Shown: positions 45,409 through 54,181, counted from the stretch's first letter. The stretch is DNA of 64,000 nt from Bacillus sp. AFS006103 (GCA_002559145.1 NTXX01000011.1:252264-316263); one strand, 5' to 3'. The notes: generated from the letters alone by a model not told the origin. Numbers and translations: made by a program.

Positions 45409-45492
45409 GTTATGGAGTTATGATGTAAATGTGAAGAGGATAAGTAAAGAAAATTATATAAAAAACAATGTATTAACAAGGGAGAGAATGAT

Positions 45493-46326
45493 ATGAGTCT
45501 AGCAATGAGGAATTTAATATATACGGCACCATTTTTACATGAAATGATTGAAGCCACTTCGAACCTATATCGATTAGGCTGGGATGAACGGAATGGCGGA
45601 AATATTAGTTACTTGTTAAATGAATATGAAGTTTTACCTTACTTGGACGTTGATAATGTTGTAAGAACAGTACCCATGAATTTTGATGCATCTGAGCTGG
45701 CAGGTAGATATTTTGCTGTAACAGGTTCAGGGAAATTCTTTAAAAATGTAAAAGAGGATCCTGCTTCTAACCTGGGAGTGATTCGAATTGCTGCAGATGG
45801 TAAAAGCTACGAAATTCTTTGGGGTCTAGAAGATGGCGGTGTAGCAACTAGTGAGTTGCCAACACATTTAATGAATCATATGAAGCGATTAGCAGTAGAC
45901 AAAAATCATCGCGTGATCATGCACTGTCACGCCACACATCTCTTAGCGATGACATTTACACATAGTTTGAAGGAAGAAGAATTTACGAAAACGCTCTGGG
46001 AAATGTGTACCGAATGTATTGTTGTTTTTCCTGATGGCGTCGGTGTTATCCCTTGGATTATTCCTGGAACCAATGAAATTGGCGAAGCAACTGCAGAGAA
46101 AATGGCCCATGTCCGCCTAGTAGTTTGGCCGCATCATGGTATTTTCGGAGCTGGCGCAACAATGGATGAAACATTTGGTTTGATTGAAACAGCTGAAAAA
46201 GCGGCTCAGGTTTATACGATCGTTTGTGCACAAGGTGGAAAGAAACAAACAATAGCGGATCAACAGCTACAAGATTTGGCTGATGCATTCAAGGTAGTTC
46301 CAAGAGAAGGCATCCTAAAATTATAA
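45493..46326 (+). CDS. rhaD: Rhamnulose-1-phosphate aldolase
   Basis: A 277-residue class II aldolase. It has the family N-terminus [23 protein letters not shown], the SGKFFKN phosphate site, zinc ligands in [11 protein letters not shown] and a third in [10 protein letters not shown]. It splits L-rhamnulose-1-phosphate into DHAP and L-lactaldehyde. It starts after an AAGGGAGAG site. Its partner genes have decayed: a rhamnosidase relic lies upstream and a lactaldehyde-reductase relic directly downstream, yet rhaD itself is intact. It duplicates the aldolase activity of RhaEW encoded at 16297. Confidence 0.95.
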   Translation: MSLAMRNLIYTAPFLHEMIEATSNLYRLGWDERNGGNISYLLNEYEVLPYLDVDNVVRTVPMNFDASELAGRYFAVTGSGKFFKNVKEDPASNLGVIRIAADGKSYEILWGLEDGGVATSELPTHLMNHMKRLAVDKNHRVIMHCHATHLLAMTFTHSLKEEEFTKTLWEMCTECIVVFPDGVGVIPWIIPGTNEIGEATAEKMAHVRLVVWPHHGIFGAGATMDETFGLIETAEKAAQVYTIVCAQGGKKQTIADQQLQDLADAFKVVPREGILKL

Positions 46327-46329
46327 GAT

Positions 46330-46611
46330 ATGGTTTTTCAAAATGAAGGGACATCCAGTGAATTTACGATTAACTATGTTATCACCGATAAAGAACGTGA
46401 AGTAAAGATGGTTATGGTTGATAAAAATAGCTTAGTAACAATCGCGGTTAATGACCCTGAATTGATGGTGGATAAGACAGCAGCATTAACAGCCGCAACT
46501 GGAATGGATGTTTTAACCCATGCGATTGAAGCAATTGTCACCCCAGGAGCATATGCCGTAACGGATGCAACTGATCAATGTTTAAGGGAATTTTATAAAT
46601 CAATAAAATAA
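46330..46611 (+). pseudogene. Lactaldehyde reductase (FucO-like) internal relic
   Basis: About 93 residues of an iron-dependent alcohol dehydrogenase: EGTSSEFTINYVITDKE, VNDPELMVDKTAAL and AATGMDVLTHAIEAIVTPGAYAVTDA, which correspond to the middle of FucO and include the first metal ligands (D and H of MDVLTHAIEA). The nucleotide-binding N-terminal half and the later metal histidines are missing, and the frame ends abruptly. No ribosome site. FucO-type genes often follow rhaD, so this is probably the remnant of the ancestral neighbour. Confidence 0.8.
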
Positions 46612-46621
46612 CAATATATTC

Positions 46622-46770
46622 AAGGTGTGTTCCATATATGGAGCATGCATTTTTTTGTGCAAATTATCTATTATAGCAAAAGTGGAGCAAGTTGGTTATT
46701 GTAATATCAGTTATTTTTATGGGATATTTAAAGGGAAGTATGGGCAGACATCAAAGGAATTCAGAGAGGG
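46622..46770 (+). pseudogene. Relic of an AraC-type regulator and its leader terminator
   Basis: From 46682 the DNA is a clear copy of the 3' end of the intact AraC gene at 52122-53084: it encodes KVEQVGYCNISYFYGIFKGKYGQTSKEFRE versus IVEQVGYDNISYFYRIFKGKYGRTPKEYRE. The preceding AAGGTGTGTTCC-N-GGAGC hairpin (from 46622) likewise resembles the terminator at 52007 in front of that gene. Everything between leader and C-terminus is deleted. It is too short to act as a regulator. Confidence 0.75.
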
Positions 46771-46919
46771 CTTTTTGAATTTTAATAACTATATAAAAAT
46801 ATTTTCTAAATGAATCTTTCTAAAGATAGTGGGATTCAATTTTGATTTCGACATGATTCAGATACTAATTGTCGAATGATCAACGGTAAAGTCCTAATCT
46901 TTAAAATATTACAAATATA

Positions 46920-46948
46920 TTGACACTTCCGAATAATGCACTTACACT
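46920..46948 (+). promoter_or_regulatory. Predicted sigma-A promoter of the GntR gene
   Basis: TTGACA (46920-46925), a 17-bp spacer and TACACT (46943-46948) lie 34 bp upstream of the start codon. Confidence 0.6.
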
Positions 46949-46981
46949 ATCATTATAAGAGTATATGAGGGGGTGACTAGA

Positions 46982-47674
46982 TTGTCACACTCAAAAATGG
47001 GAGAACAACAGATTTATCAAATCTTGCGTAGTGCCATTTTCAATGCAGAGCTTCCTCCGGGCACACAATTAGTCGAGTCTTCTCTTGCTGAAGGATTTGG
47101 AGTGAGTCGAACCCCCATTCGGTCGGTTCTTTCCCGATTGAAGTATGAATCTTTGGTTCGATTTATTCCAAATAAGGGAGCTTTTGTTTATTGTCCGACT
47201 CCCGAAGAGGCGGAGCAAATTTTTTTTGTTCGACAGATTTTGGAACCGGTAGCTGCCTATTTAGCGGCACTTCAAGCGAGTCCATCCGATCTCGAAAAAA
47301 TGAACTTTTTCTTGGATCAAGAGGAACAATGTAATCAGCAAAATCAACCACAGCTTGCCTTACAGGCGACTCAATCTTTTCATATGGCCGTGATTGAGGC
47401 TTCTAAGAATACATACCTCATTCAATGTTTACGGGAGATTCTTTCCTTAACGCACATCATACTCACCTTCTATGACGTTTCAGAAACAAATGCTTCTCAT
47501 TCCAATCATGAGCATCGAGCATTGTATGAAGCCATCCACCAACGAGACTCCGACCTTGCAAAACAGCTTGCCGCCGACCACATTCCATTCATATTAAGAG
47601 ATATTGACTTCACGAAAAAATTAAATCACGCCTTATCTATTGATCAAATTATTACTCGGTACACTCCCAAGTAA
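46982..47674 (+). CDS. GntR family (FadR/FCR subfamily) transcriptional regulator
   Basis: A 230-residue regulator. The winged HTH is IYQILRSAIFNAELPPGTQLVESSLAEGFGVSRTPIRSVLSRLK, and the all-helical FCD effector domain includes RQILEPVAAYLAA and the metal-type histidines in SHSNHEHRALYEAI and LAADHI. TTG at 46982 is chosen because GAGGGGGTGA lies 7 bp upstream. It probably controls the HisD-like/ABC cassette that follows, through a palindrome at 47692. Confidence 0.88.
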   Translation: MSHSKMGEQQIYQILRSAIFNAELPPGTQLVESSLAEGFGVSRTPIRSVLSRLKYESLVRFIPNKGAFVYCPTPEEAEQIFFVRQILEPVAAYLAALQASPSDLEKMNFFLDQEEQCNQQNQPQLALQATQSFHMAVIEASKNTYLIQCLREILSLTHIILTFYDVSETNASHSNHEHRALYEAIHQRDSDLAKQLAADHIPFILRDIDFTKKLNHALSIDQIITRYTPK

Positions 47675-47691
47675 TTTTTTACTAGGGTTGA

Positions 47692-47701
47692 TTGTATACA
47701 A
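47692..47701. promoter_or_regulatory. Candidate GntR operator palindrome
   Basis: TTGTATACAA is a perfect 10-bp palindrome, followed by TTATTGTACA, a second TTGTA-like half. It lies 18 bp after the GntR gene and ahead of the aminotransferase relic and HisD-like gene. Confidence 0.4.
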
Positions 47702-47729
47702 TTATTGTACACGTATAGGAGGATACAAT

Positions 47730-47836
47730 ATGCCATCGATTAACCTTATATTGCCTTGGCTGAAGAGCTAGTGCCGCTAGTAGTGACAGATGAACAGCTT
47801 GCTGAAGGTTTGGATGTGTTGGAATTAGCCATTTAA
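47730..47836 (+). pseudogene. Class III aminotransferase relic (start and C-terminus only)
   Basis: A good AGGAGG site and an ATG at 47730 open a frame that stops after 13 codons. In a second frame 47744-47836 reads PYIALAEELVPLVVTDEQLA followed by EGLDVLELAI and a stop, which is the typical end of a class III (4-aminobutyrate-type) aminotransferase. The gene has lost nearly all its body. It shows that an amination step once belonged to this cassette. Confidence 0.6.
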
Positions 47837-47884
47837 GAATAACTGATTTAAGCAGTAAAAGCATAAATAGGGGGGGACAAGACA

Positions 47885-49156
47885 ATGGAAATATTAAAAC
47901 AAGAGGAGCTGAACAGTGGTGGAGAAGTGATGGTGGAAAACGCCGTTTCCGCCATTATTCAGCGGGTTCGTCAAGATGGGGATGCGGCCCTCAAATCGTA
48001 TCTTCGACAGTTTGACGAGGTGGATATCGAAGAACTTCGTGTCCAAGAATCGGACATTCAAAAAGCACAATCCCAATTGCCGCAAACAATGATTGAGGAC
48101 ATCCAATTTTCTGTTAAGCGGATTCGAGCTTTTGCCCAGGCCCAACGCCAAACACTGTTAGAATTTGAGCAAGAAATGATTCCAGGGGTTTATTTAGGAC
48201 AACGGGTCATTCCTATAGAAACGGTCGGGGCCTATGTTCCCGGCGGACGATATCCGTTGTTATCTTCTGCGCAGATGGCAATCATCCCCGCCAAAGTAGC
48301 GGGAGTTTCAAACGTGAAAGTATGCACACCACCGACAAAAACGGGTGAAGTTCACCCTGCGGTTCTTGTAGCAGCCCACCTTTCTGGAGCGGATGAAATC
48401 TACCGAGTTGGTGGGGCTCAGGCAATTGCTGCACTCGCTTACGGGACGGAATCCATTGCTCCCGTTAACAAAATTACAGGACCAGGCAATTTATATGTGA
48501 CGGAGGCTAAGCGCCAAGTTCATGGACAAGTAGGAATTGATTTGTTAGCTGGCCCAAGTGAAGTGTTAGTTGTTGCTGATCAATTTGCCAATCCGGTTTA
48601 TGTAGCCTCCGATTTACTTGCCCAAGCAGAACATGATATCAATGCCCGAGTTGCCTTAGTTACAACCGATCGAACTTTAGGAATGGCTGTTCTTCGTGAA
48701 ATAGAAGAACAGTTAAAAACCCTGCCGACTGCGAATATCGCTCGCTTCTCGTGGGAAAGAAGGGGACAAGTATTCCTTGCTGATAGCTTAGAAGAAGCTA
48801 TTTTGTTAGTGAATGAGTGGGCACCGGAACATCTCCATGTCCAAACCATAAATGCTTATGATATTAAAGACCAATTCATTAATTATGGATCTCTATTTTT
48901 AGGAGAACTTTCTTCTGTTGTCTATGCCGATAAAGTGTGTGGAACCAATCATATTCTTCCTACTCGGGGCGCTGCAAAATATACAGGCGGCGTATGGGTT
49001 GGGACGTTTTTAAAAGTGGTCACCTATCAGAAAATAGAACAACAAGGCGTAGATGTGCTAGCGCCTCATTGTGTCCGACAATCTAGCCAAGAAGGACTTA
49101 TCGGTCATCTTCGCTCAGCCAATGTAAGATGGAGCGGAAAGTTGGATGTTAAGTAA
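47885..49156 (+). CDS. Histidinol dehydrogenase family protein (HpsN-like)
   Basis: A 423-residue HisD-superfamily dehydrogenase. Zinc and catalytic residues are present: QAEHD (Gln and His ligands), APEHLHV (catalytic Glu-His), YADKVCGTNHILPT and a late GHLRSANVR histidine. The stretches SSVVYADK and GAAKYTGGVWVGTFLKVVTYQ resemble the sulfopropanediol dehydrogenase HpsN subgroup rather than biosynthetic HisD, and no his genes are near. It oxidises an alcohol to a carboxylate with NAD in two steps. The substrate is unknown; the ABC transporter following implies an imported polar amino-type compound. Confidence 0.85.
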   Translation: MEILKQEELNSGGEVMVENAVSAIIQRVRQDGDAALKSYLRQFDEVDIEELRVQESDIQKAQSQLPQTMIEDIQFSVKRIRAFAQAQRQTLLEFEQEMIPGVYLGQRVIPIETVGAYVPGGRYPLLSSAQMAIIPAKVAGVSNVKVCTPPTKTGEVHPAVLVAAHLSGADEIYRVGGAQAIAALAYGTESIAPVNKITGPGNLYVTEAKRQVHGQVGIDLLAGPSEVLVVADQFANPVYVASDLLAQAEHDINARVALVTTDRTLGMAVLREIEEQLKTLPTANIARFSWERRGQVFLADSLEEAILLVNEWAPEHLHVQTINAYDIKDQFINYGSLFLGELSSVVYADKVCGTNHILPTRGAAKYTGGVWVGTFLKVVTYQKIEQQGVDVLAPHCVRQSSQEGLIGHLRSANVRWSGKLDVK

Positions 49157-49184
49157 ATCAAATTAAGTTTAAGGGGGATTTAAG

Positions 49185-50048
49185 ATGAAAAAGGTCACAA
49201 AAATCTTATTGCTTACAATTCTTTCTATTATTCTATTAGCTGGTTGTGGTGGTGAAAAAACGACAAATGGCAATGCAAGTGATTCGAAAGGTGATAGTAA
49301 ATCTACTGCTAGTACATTAGAAAAAGCGAAAGAAAAAGGGGTGCTTGTTGTTGCTTCCTCTAACGATGTTCCTTTTGCTTACATCGATAAGGATACCAAG
49401 AAGTTTGCTGGCATTGATGCCGAAATCATAACAGAAGTTGCAAAACGATTAGGGATTCCGAAAGTTGAAATGAAAGAGGTGAAATTCGAAAACTTGCTGC
49501 TTGAACTCAATAACAAGGGCGTAGATATGGTAACAGATGGAATGTATATCAAGCCGGAGCGTCAAAAAATTGCGAACTTCACTAATATTTGGTACACCGA
49601 AGGGGAGGCATTGGTGGTCTTAAAAGATTCTCCTATCAAAGGATTAGATGACCTCAAAGACAAGGTTGTTGGAGGGCAAAAAGGAACGGCATTCCTAGAG
49701 TTTGCGCAAAAACTTCAAAAAGAAGGAAGAATTAAAGAAGTAAAGGTTTTTAATTCACAATCTGAATTGCTTCTTGCTGTAAATACGCAAAAAATTGATG
49801 CTTGTATCACTGATAGTGCGGTGGCAGGATATAGTATCACCAAAGATCCAACTTTGAATTTAAGATTGGTTTCTCCTTATAAAGCCGAAGCATCAGGAAA
49901 CATAGGTGCTGCAGTACGTAAAGAAGATAAGGAGCTTTTGGAAGCTGTAAATAAGGAATTGGATAAGTTGAAGGAAGAAGGTTTCATCCTCAAGGTATTA
50001 AAAGAATATGGCTTAAATGAAGATAATTTCGTGGCTGCTGGTAAGTAA
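49185..50048 (+). CDS. Polar amino acid-type ABC transporter substrate-binding lipoprotein
   Basis: A 287-residue family 3 solute-binding protein. The signal ends in ILLAGCGG, a lipobox, followed by a Ser/Thr/Asn-rich linker. The binding domain shows GVLVVASSNDVPFAYIDKDTKKFAGIDAEII, DMVTDGMYIKPERQK and VVGGQKGTAFLEF. It delivers a polar amino acid or analogue to the permease encoded next. It starts 28 bp after the HisD-like gene with an AAGGGGGA site. Confidence 0.92.
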   Translation: MKKVTKILLLTILSIILLAGCGGEKTTNGNASDSKGDSKSTASTLEKAKEKGVLVVASSNDVPFAYIDKDTKKFAGIDAEIITEVAKRLGIPKVEMKEVKFENLLLELNNKGVDMVTDGMYIKPERQKIANFTNIWYTEGEALVVLKDSPIKGLDDLKDKVVGGQKGTAFLEFAQKLQKEGRIKEVKVFNSQSELLLAVNTQKIDACITDSAVAGYSITKDPTLNLRLVSPYKAEASGNIGAAVRKEDKELLEAVNKELDKLKEEGFILKVLKEYGLNEDNFVAAGK

Positions 50049-50105
50049 GTGGGTTATAGGAGAGCTTATGCATAGGCTCTCCTACCTTGTACAGGGGGGG
50101 TACAT

Positions 50106-50813
50106 ATGAATATATTGGAAAATTTAGACTTTGCCACAGCATTTAAAGACCTTTCGCCAGAATTATTAGCAGGTATGAAGACGGTCCTGGGCGCTACCGT
50201 TTGTGGTTTTTTCCTAGCATTGGTACTTGGAACGCTGATTGCCCTTGGAAGAATCTCAAAAATTAAATTATTGGATAGAATACTGGTGATATTTCTTGAA
50301 ATCATTCGTGGAACTCCTTTGGTTGTCCAACTCGTGTATATGTATTATGTTGTTCCATTGATCCTCTCACTTATAGCTCAATTTTGGATTCCTGAGTATC
50401 AAGTAAATTTTAATGCATTTACTGCAGGTACCATTGCATTAGGAATTAATTATGGGGCTTATTTATCGGAAGTTATTCGTTCTGCCATAATTGCAGTTGA
50501 CCGCGGTCAACAGGAAGCGGCTTTAGCCCTTGGATACACTAATAGGCAGGCAATGTGGTCAATCGTTATACCGCAAGCAGGTCGGATTGCGTTACCAACC
50601 TTTGGAAACTATATCATCATGATGTTAAAGGATACCTCACTCCTTGCTTTCATTACGGTTTATGAATTATTACTGCGAACTCAAGCCTACGCTTCTCAAA
50701 CGTTCTTAACTATTGAATCCTACACGCTTTTAGCCTTAGCATATTTAGTATTAAGCTTACCAATGGCTCAAGTAGTTCGAATGCTGGAGAGGAGGTTAGG
50801 CCGTCATGTCTAA
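50106..50813 (+). CDS. Amino acid ABC transporter permease
   Basis: A 235-residue HisM/GlnP-type permease with about five helices and the EAA loop [53 protein letters not shown] near the start is a family marker. It starts after a GGGGGGGT stretch and overlaps the ATPase gene by 8 bp, implying coupled translation. It forms a homodimeric channel for the cognate amino compound. Confidence 0.94.
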   Translation: MNILENLDFATAFKDLSPELLAGMKTVLGATVCGFFLALVLGTLIALGRISKIKLLDRILVIFLEIIRGTPLVVQLVYMYYVVPLILSLIAQFWIPEYQVNFNAFTAGTIALGINYGAYLSEVIRSAIIAVDRGQQEAALALGYTNRQAMWSIVIPQAGRIALPTFGNYIIMMLKDTSLLAFITVYELLLRTQAYASQTFLTIESYTLLALAYLVLSLPMAQVVRMLERRLGRHV

Positions 50814-51558
50814 TGCAATCATTGAAGTAAATCAACTGCGAAAATCCTTTGGATCCAATGAAATTCTAAAAGGGATTGATATGGAAATCAAACAAGGAGA
50901 AAAAGTGGTGATCATCGGCCCTTCTGGATCGGGAAAATCTACGTTTCTTCGGTGCCTAAACTTTTTAGAAATCCCTACCTCAGGGACTGTAAAGGTACAT
51001 GGCGATTATTTTATTAAACCGGGTGGAAAATTGGATAAAAAACATGTTGCATCCCTTCGTGCCGAAGTAGGGATGGTGTTTCAACGATTTAACTTATTCC
51101 CAACCATGACAGCACTCGAGAATGTGATGGCAGCTCAAATCAAAATCAGAAAGAAATCAAAAGCATCGTCACGTCAAACAGCCGAAAAATATCTACAAAA
51201 AGTGGGATTAGCTGAAAGGATGAATCATTATCCAAGTCAATTATCGGGTGGGCAGCAACAACGTGTCGCTATCGCTAGAGCACTTGCTATGGAACCTAAA
51301 GCCATGCTGTTTGACGAAGCGACATCGGGTCTCGACCCTGAATTAATCGGTGAAGTGCTAAATGTAGTTCGGGATTTAGCAAATGAAGGAATGACCATGG
51401 TTTTAGTGACACATGAAATGAAATTTGCCGAGGAAGTCGGGGATAAAATCATCTTTATGGACAAAGGTGTCATCGTTGAGGAAGGTTCGCCTAAGGAATT
51501 TTTCCATAACCCTAAACATGATCGAACTCGAGCATTTATTCAAAAAGTGGAACATTAG
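50806..51558 (+). CDS. Amino acid ABC transporter ATP-binding protein
   Basis: A 250-residue GlnQ/HisP-type ATPase: Walker [11 protein letters not shown]-loop [17 protein letters not shown], signature [15 protein letters not shown], Walker [15 protein letters not shown] and switch TMVLVTHEM. It energises the permease encoded immediately upstream. The FDEATS in place of FDEPTS is a common variant. It is the last gene of the GntR-HisD-ABC cassette. Confidence 0.95.
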   Translation: MSNAIIEVNQLRKSFGSNEILKGIDMEIKQGEKVVIIGPSGSGKSTFLRCLNFLEIPTSGTVKVHGDYFIKPGGKLDKKHVASLRAEVGMVFQRFNLFPTMTALENVMAAQIKIRKKSKASSRQTAEKYLQKVGLAERMNHYPSQLSGGQQQRVAIARALAMEPKAMLFDEATSGLDPELIGEVLNVVRDLANEGMTMVLVTHEMKFAEEVGDKIIFMDKGVIVEEGSPKEFFHNPKHDRTRAFIQKVEH

Positions 51559-51588
51559 GAGGAGTTGTAGCGAACATTGGATCTCTGA

Positions 51589-51865
51589 TTAACGGGAGCG
51601 AAAATAAGCGGAAACAGAAAAGTAACCCTTGAATTAGGGTCTAATTCTCCAAATATTGTGTTTCCTTATGCTGACTTAGATGCGGCGGCTGCAGATATGG
51701 TAAAAGGCGGATTCGCATTTGGTTTGGATTAATGAAATTTCGACGGTTCGACAGGACCATTATCCTAATGGTGGGATAAAATTGAGCGGCATTGGTCGCG
51801 AAGGGATTGCGTCAGCCATTGCAGAAATGACAGAAATGAAATTCATGGGTATTAAATTAAGTTAA
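51589..51865 (+). pseudogene. Aldehyde dehydrogenase relic with internal deletion
   Basis: Two pieces of an aldehyde dehydrogenase are joined. From 51589 the frame reads SGNRKVTLELGSNSPNIVF then PYADLDAAAADMVKGG, the cofactor-domain region, and stops at 51732. A second piece in another frame reads HYPNGGIKLSGIGREGIA and ends MGIKLS with a stop at 51865, the normal C-terminus. The roughly 200 residues containing the catalytic cysteine are missing. With rhaD and fucO relics nearby, a lactaldehyde dehydrogenase origin is plausible but not proven. Confidence 0.8.
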
Positions 51866-51922
51866 CTTCGGTGGGGGCAGACTAGGTTTTTAAGATGTAT
51901 AGCTATCACAGTAAAAACATAC

Positions 51923-51973
51923 AAAAACCTTGCTAGGCAAGGGTTTTGTATGTCCAAGAGAGGATTAGAACTT
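51923..51973 (-). pseudogene. Relic of a tRNA-Arg 3' end with its terminator
   Basis: This stretch resembles 54181-54230 closely: the terminator hairpin CCTTG/CAAGG, the TATGTCC junction, and the acceptor/T-arm segment AGAGAGGATT. The anticodon arm and 5' half are absent. It lies in the same orientation as the intact tRNA 2.3 kb away. Confidence 0.65.
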
Positions 51974-52006
51974 GCGTTTCCCCTAAAATAGATTCAGAAA
52001 AGTCTA

Positions 52007-52040
52007 AAGGTGTGTTCCTGAAAAGGGAGCACCTTTTTTT
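52007..52040 (+). terminator. Terminator-like hairpin before the AraC gene
   Basis: AAGGTGTGTTCC / GGGAGCACCTT forms an imperfect stem followed by TTTTTT. A close relative is found at 46622 before the AraC relic. It may act as an attenuator or end an upstream unit. Confidence 0.6.
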
Positions 52041-52121
52041 GTATAGACGGTTGAAGAGTAATATCATTTAACTTATAGTTAAGAAACATCGAACTTTGAA
52101 CTAGGGAAACAGGTGAAATAA

Positions 52122-53084
52122 ATGAATCTAGATCTTCTTAACGAGCTTATGCAGATAACAGATGAGGAGAAAATTATCCTTGAACAGCAAACGAAGGTAA
52201 GTAAAGATCTTTATACTAGTAAAACTAATTTTATTATTGAAAGTGAAAAGTTCCTAAGCAAAGATAAGATGATCATGGTACGGAAACATACTAGATTTGT
52301 TGATTTTCCTTTACATAAACACGATTATATCGAAGTAAATTATGTCTATAACGGGGAATTGAATCAAACCGTTGGCGGAAGACAGATTACCTTAAAAAAA
52401 GGAGAACTCCTCTTATTAAATCAGCACATTGAACATGAGATTAAAGCCTGTGCCGAGGAAGACATTGTCATTAATTTCATCATTCGTCCTGCTTTTTTCG
52501 ACTTTATTTTTTCGTTTTTAAGTTCTGAGAACATTGTTAGTGATTTTCTGATCAATAGCTTATACAACAATACACAGAACGGTCAATTTCTTTATTATAA
52601 AGTTGCTGATGTACCCGCAATTCAAGATTTGATTGGGAAAATAATCGAAGAAATTATGCATTCATCTACGTTCTCAGAGTCTAGCATTAAGCTTTATATG
52701 GGTCTTTTCATGATTGAGCTCATCAAAAATTCCGATAAGGTGGAGCGGAAAGAGGAGGCTTCCATCCATCATTATTTGATCGTAGAATCACTCAAGTATA
52801 TAGAAGATCATTTCAAGGATGCCTCGTTATATGAATTAGCAGATCGATTAAAACAGTCTCACTATGGTCTAAGTAAAACAATCAAAAAGGGAACTACTCG
52901 TACATTTAAAGAGCTGCTACAGGAGCGAAGATTGGTCAAGGCGAAAGAACTGCTTGACGGAACTGATTTATCGATTGGGGCAATAGTGGAGCAAGTGGGT
53001 TATGATAATATCAGTTATTTTTATCGGATTTTTAAAGGGAAGTATGGTCGGACGCCAAAGGAATATAGAGAGAAAACCACTTAA
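52122..53084 (+). CDS. AraC family transcriptional regulator
   Basis: A 320-residue AraC/XylS regulator with an N-terminal cupin domain (VRKHTRFVDFPLHKHDYIEVNYVYNGE, ITLKKGELLLLNQHIEHEI) and a C-terminal double HTH (LYELADRLKQSHYGLSKTIKK, then IGAIVEQVGYDNISYFYRIFKGKYGRTPKEYRE). The cupin histidines suggest sugar sensing, as in RhaS/RhaR-like regulators of Bacillaceae. A 3'-end relic of a close paralogue lies at 46622. It probably regulated the rhaD-centred cluster now in decay. Confidence 0.92.
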   Translation: MNLDLLNELMQITDEEKIILEQQTKVSKDLYTSKTNFIIESEKFLSKDKMIMVRKHTRFVDFPLHKHDYIEVNYVYNGELNQTVGGRQITLKKGELLLLNQHIEHEIKACAEEDIVINFIIRPAFFDFIFSFLSSENIVSDFLINSLYNNTQNGQFLYYKVADVPAIQDLIGKIIEEIMHSSTFSESSIKLYMGLFMIELIKNSDKVERKEEASIHHYLIVESLKYIEDHFKDASLYELADRLKQSHYGLSKTIKKGTTRTFKELLQERRLVKAKELLDGTDLSIGAIVEQVGYDNISYFYRIFKGKYGRTPKEYREKTT

Positions 53085-53120
53085 GGTATATAAAACAGAA
53101 AATCTTGGAGGTATTAGAGA

Positions 53121-53330
53121 ATGAATAAACGATGGACGATTGGTAAAATTAAAGAATTTGTGGAGAACAATTCAGAAAGTAAGTTATTATCGACGGAATA
53201 TCACGGTTTTTCTCAAAAGTTATTATTTAAATGTGCATGTGGCAGCAACTTTGAAAAAACATTTACGAAATTTAAAAATAATAACCAGCGTAAATGTGAT
53301 GTGTGCCAACCACCAAAAGTAGCACGATAA
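53121..53330 (+). CDS. Small zinc-ribbon protein of unknown function
   Basis: A 69-residue protein with a CXC pair in FKCACGSNFEKTF and a CXXC pair in RKCDVCQPP, four cysteines in zinc-ribbon arrangement. A GGAGGT site 11 bp upstream supports translation. The KCxCGxxFExxxxxF pattern is found as a DNA-binding zinc finger in phage and mobile-element proteins, but here it stands alone. It may be a remnant of a mobile gene or a free-standing small protein. It follows the AraC gene by 36 bp. Confidence 0.65.
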   Translation: MNKRWTIGKIKEFVENNSESKLLSTEYHGFSQKLLFKCACGSNFEKTFTKFKNNNQRKCDVCQPPKVAR

Positions 53331-53516
53331 AGAGTAGGATTAAACATGGCGCCATAAAGTGGAGAAACTTAATAATTGAAATTCTATGTTTGTAAAAAGG
53401 GGCATAAAGTTCGAAATATTTTAGATGATGTCTCTTCTCTCTCATGATAAAATGAATGGACTAATATTGATAAAACACAAATACATAAAAGTTCAATCAA
53501 CAGAGAGGAGTTACTT

Positions 53517-54065
53517 ATGCTAACAAATATTATTTTAATTTTTGCTCTTCAATTACTCTATGTCCCTATTTTGACACTTCGGACCATTTTTTTAGTCAAG
53601 AATATGAGTGTTGCTGCTTCAACATTTGGAACATTGGAGGCCCTAATTTATGTATTCGGTCTTTCCCTAGTTTTTTCGGGTCATCAAAGCATGGCTGAAA
53701 TGATCGTTTATGCTGTAGGTTTTGGAGTAGGATTATTTATTGGAACAAGGATAGAAAATAAGCTAGCTATTGGTTACACTTGTTTAGTTGTAAATTTAAT
53801 GGAAATGAATGAAGAACTAATTTCTATATTAAGAAATAAAGGGTTCGGAGTTACCGTCTTTGAAGGGATGGGTCGTGATAGTAAAAGATTTCAATTAGAA
53901 ATACTAACAAAGCGGAACCGCGAAAATGAAGTAATGGATTTAATTGAAGAACACGAGCCAAAAGCATTCATCATCTCTTACGAACCACGTAAATTTAAAG
54001 GCGGCTACTTGATTAAAGCGATGAAAAAGCATTTGAAAAAAGGTAACGCTGTTAAACAAATATAA
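53517..54065 (+). CDS. UPF0316/DUF2179 membrane protein (YebE-like)
   Basis: A 182-residue protein with three N-terminal membrane helices (about residues 4-25, 35-55 and 62-80) including VPILTLRTIFLVKNMSVAAS and IYVFGLSLVF, then a cytoplasmic DUF2179 domain (LRNKGFGVTVFEGMGRDSKR, EPKAFIISYEPRKFKGGYL). UPF0316 members such as YebE have no established function. The ATG follows a GAGAGGAG site. It is monocistronic. Confidence 0.9.
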   Translation: MLTNIILIFALQLLYVPILTLRTIFLVKNMSVAASTFGTLEALIYVFGLSLVFSGHQSMAEMIVYAVGFGVGLFIGTRIENKLAIGYTCLVVNLMEMNEELISILRNKGFGVTVFEGMGRDSKRFQLEILTKRNRENEVMDLIEEHEPKAFIISYEPRKFKGGYLIKAMKKHLKKGNAVKQI

Positions 54066-54181
54066 TTTATTTTGAAAATCACAAAAGGGATTGTTTGTAG
54101 TTGTAAAACTACCTGACAATCCTTTGTTTATTTCACTGAAGAAAAAGGTTAGCTCAAATAATGAACTTTGTAAAACAGAAA

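Noticed and set aside
46811..46843. TGAATC/GATTCA hairpin as a terminator
   Set aside because: The stem is only 6 bp with a long loop and a weak T-tract.
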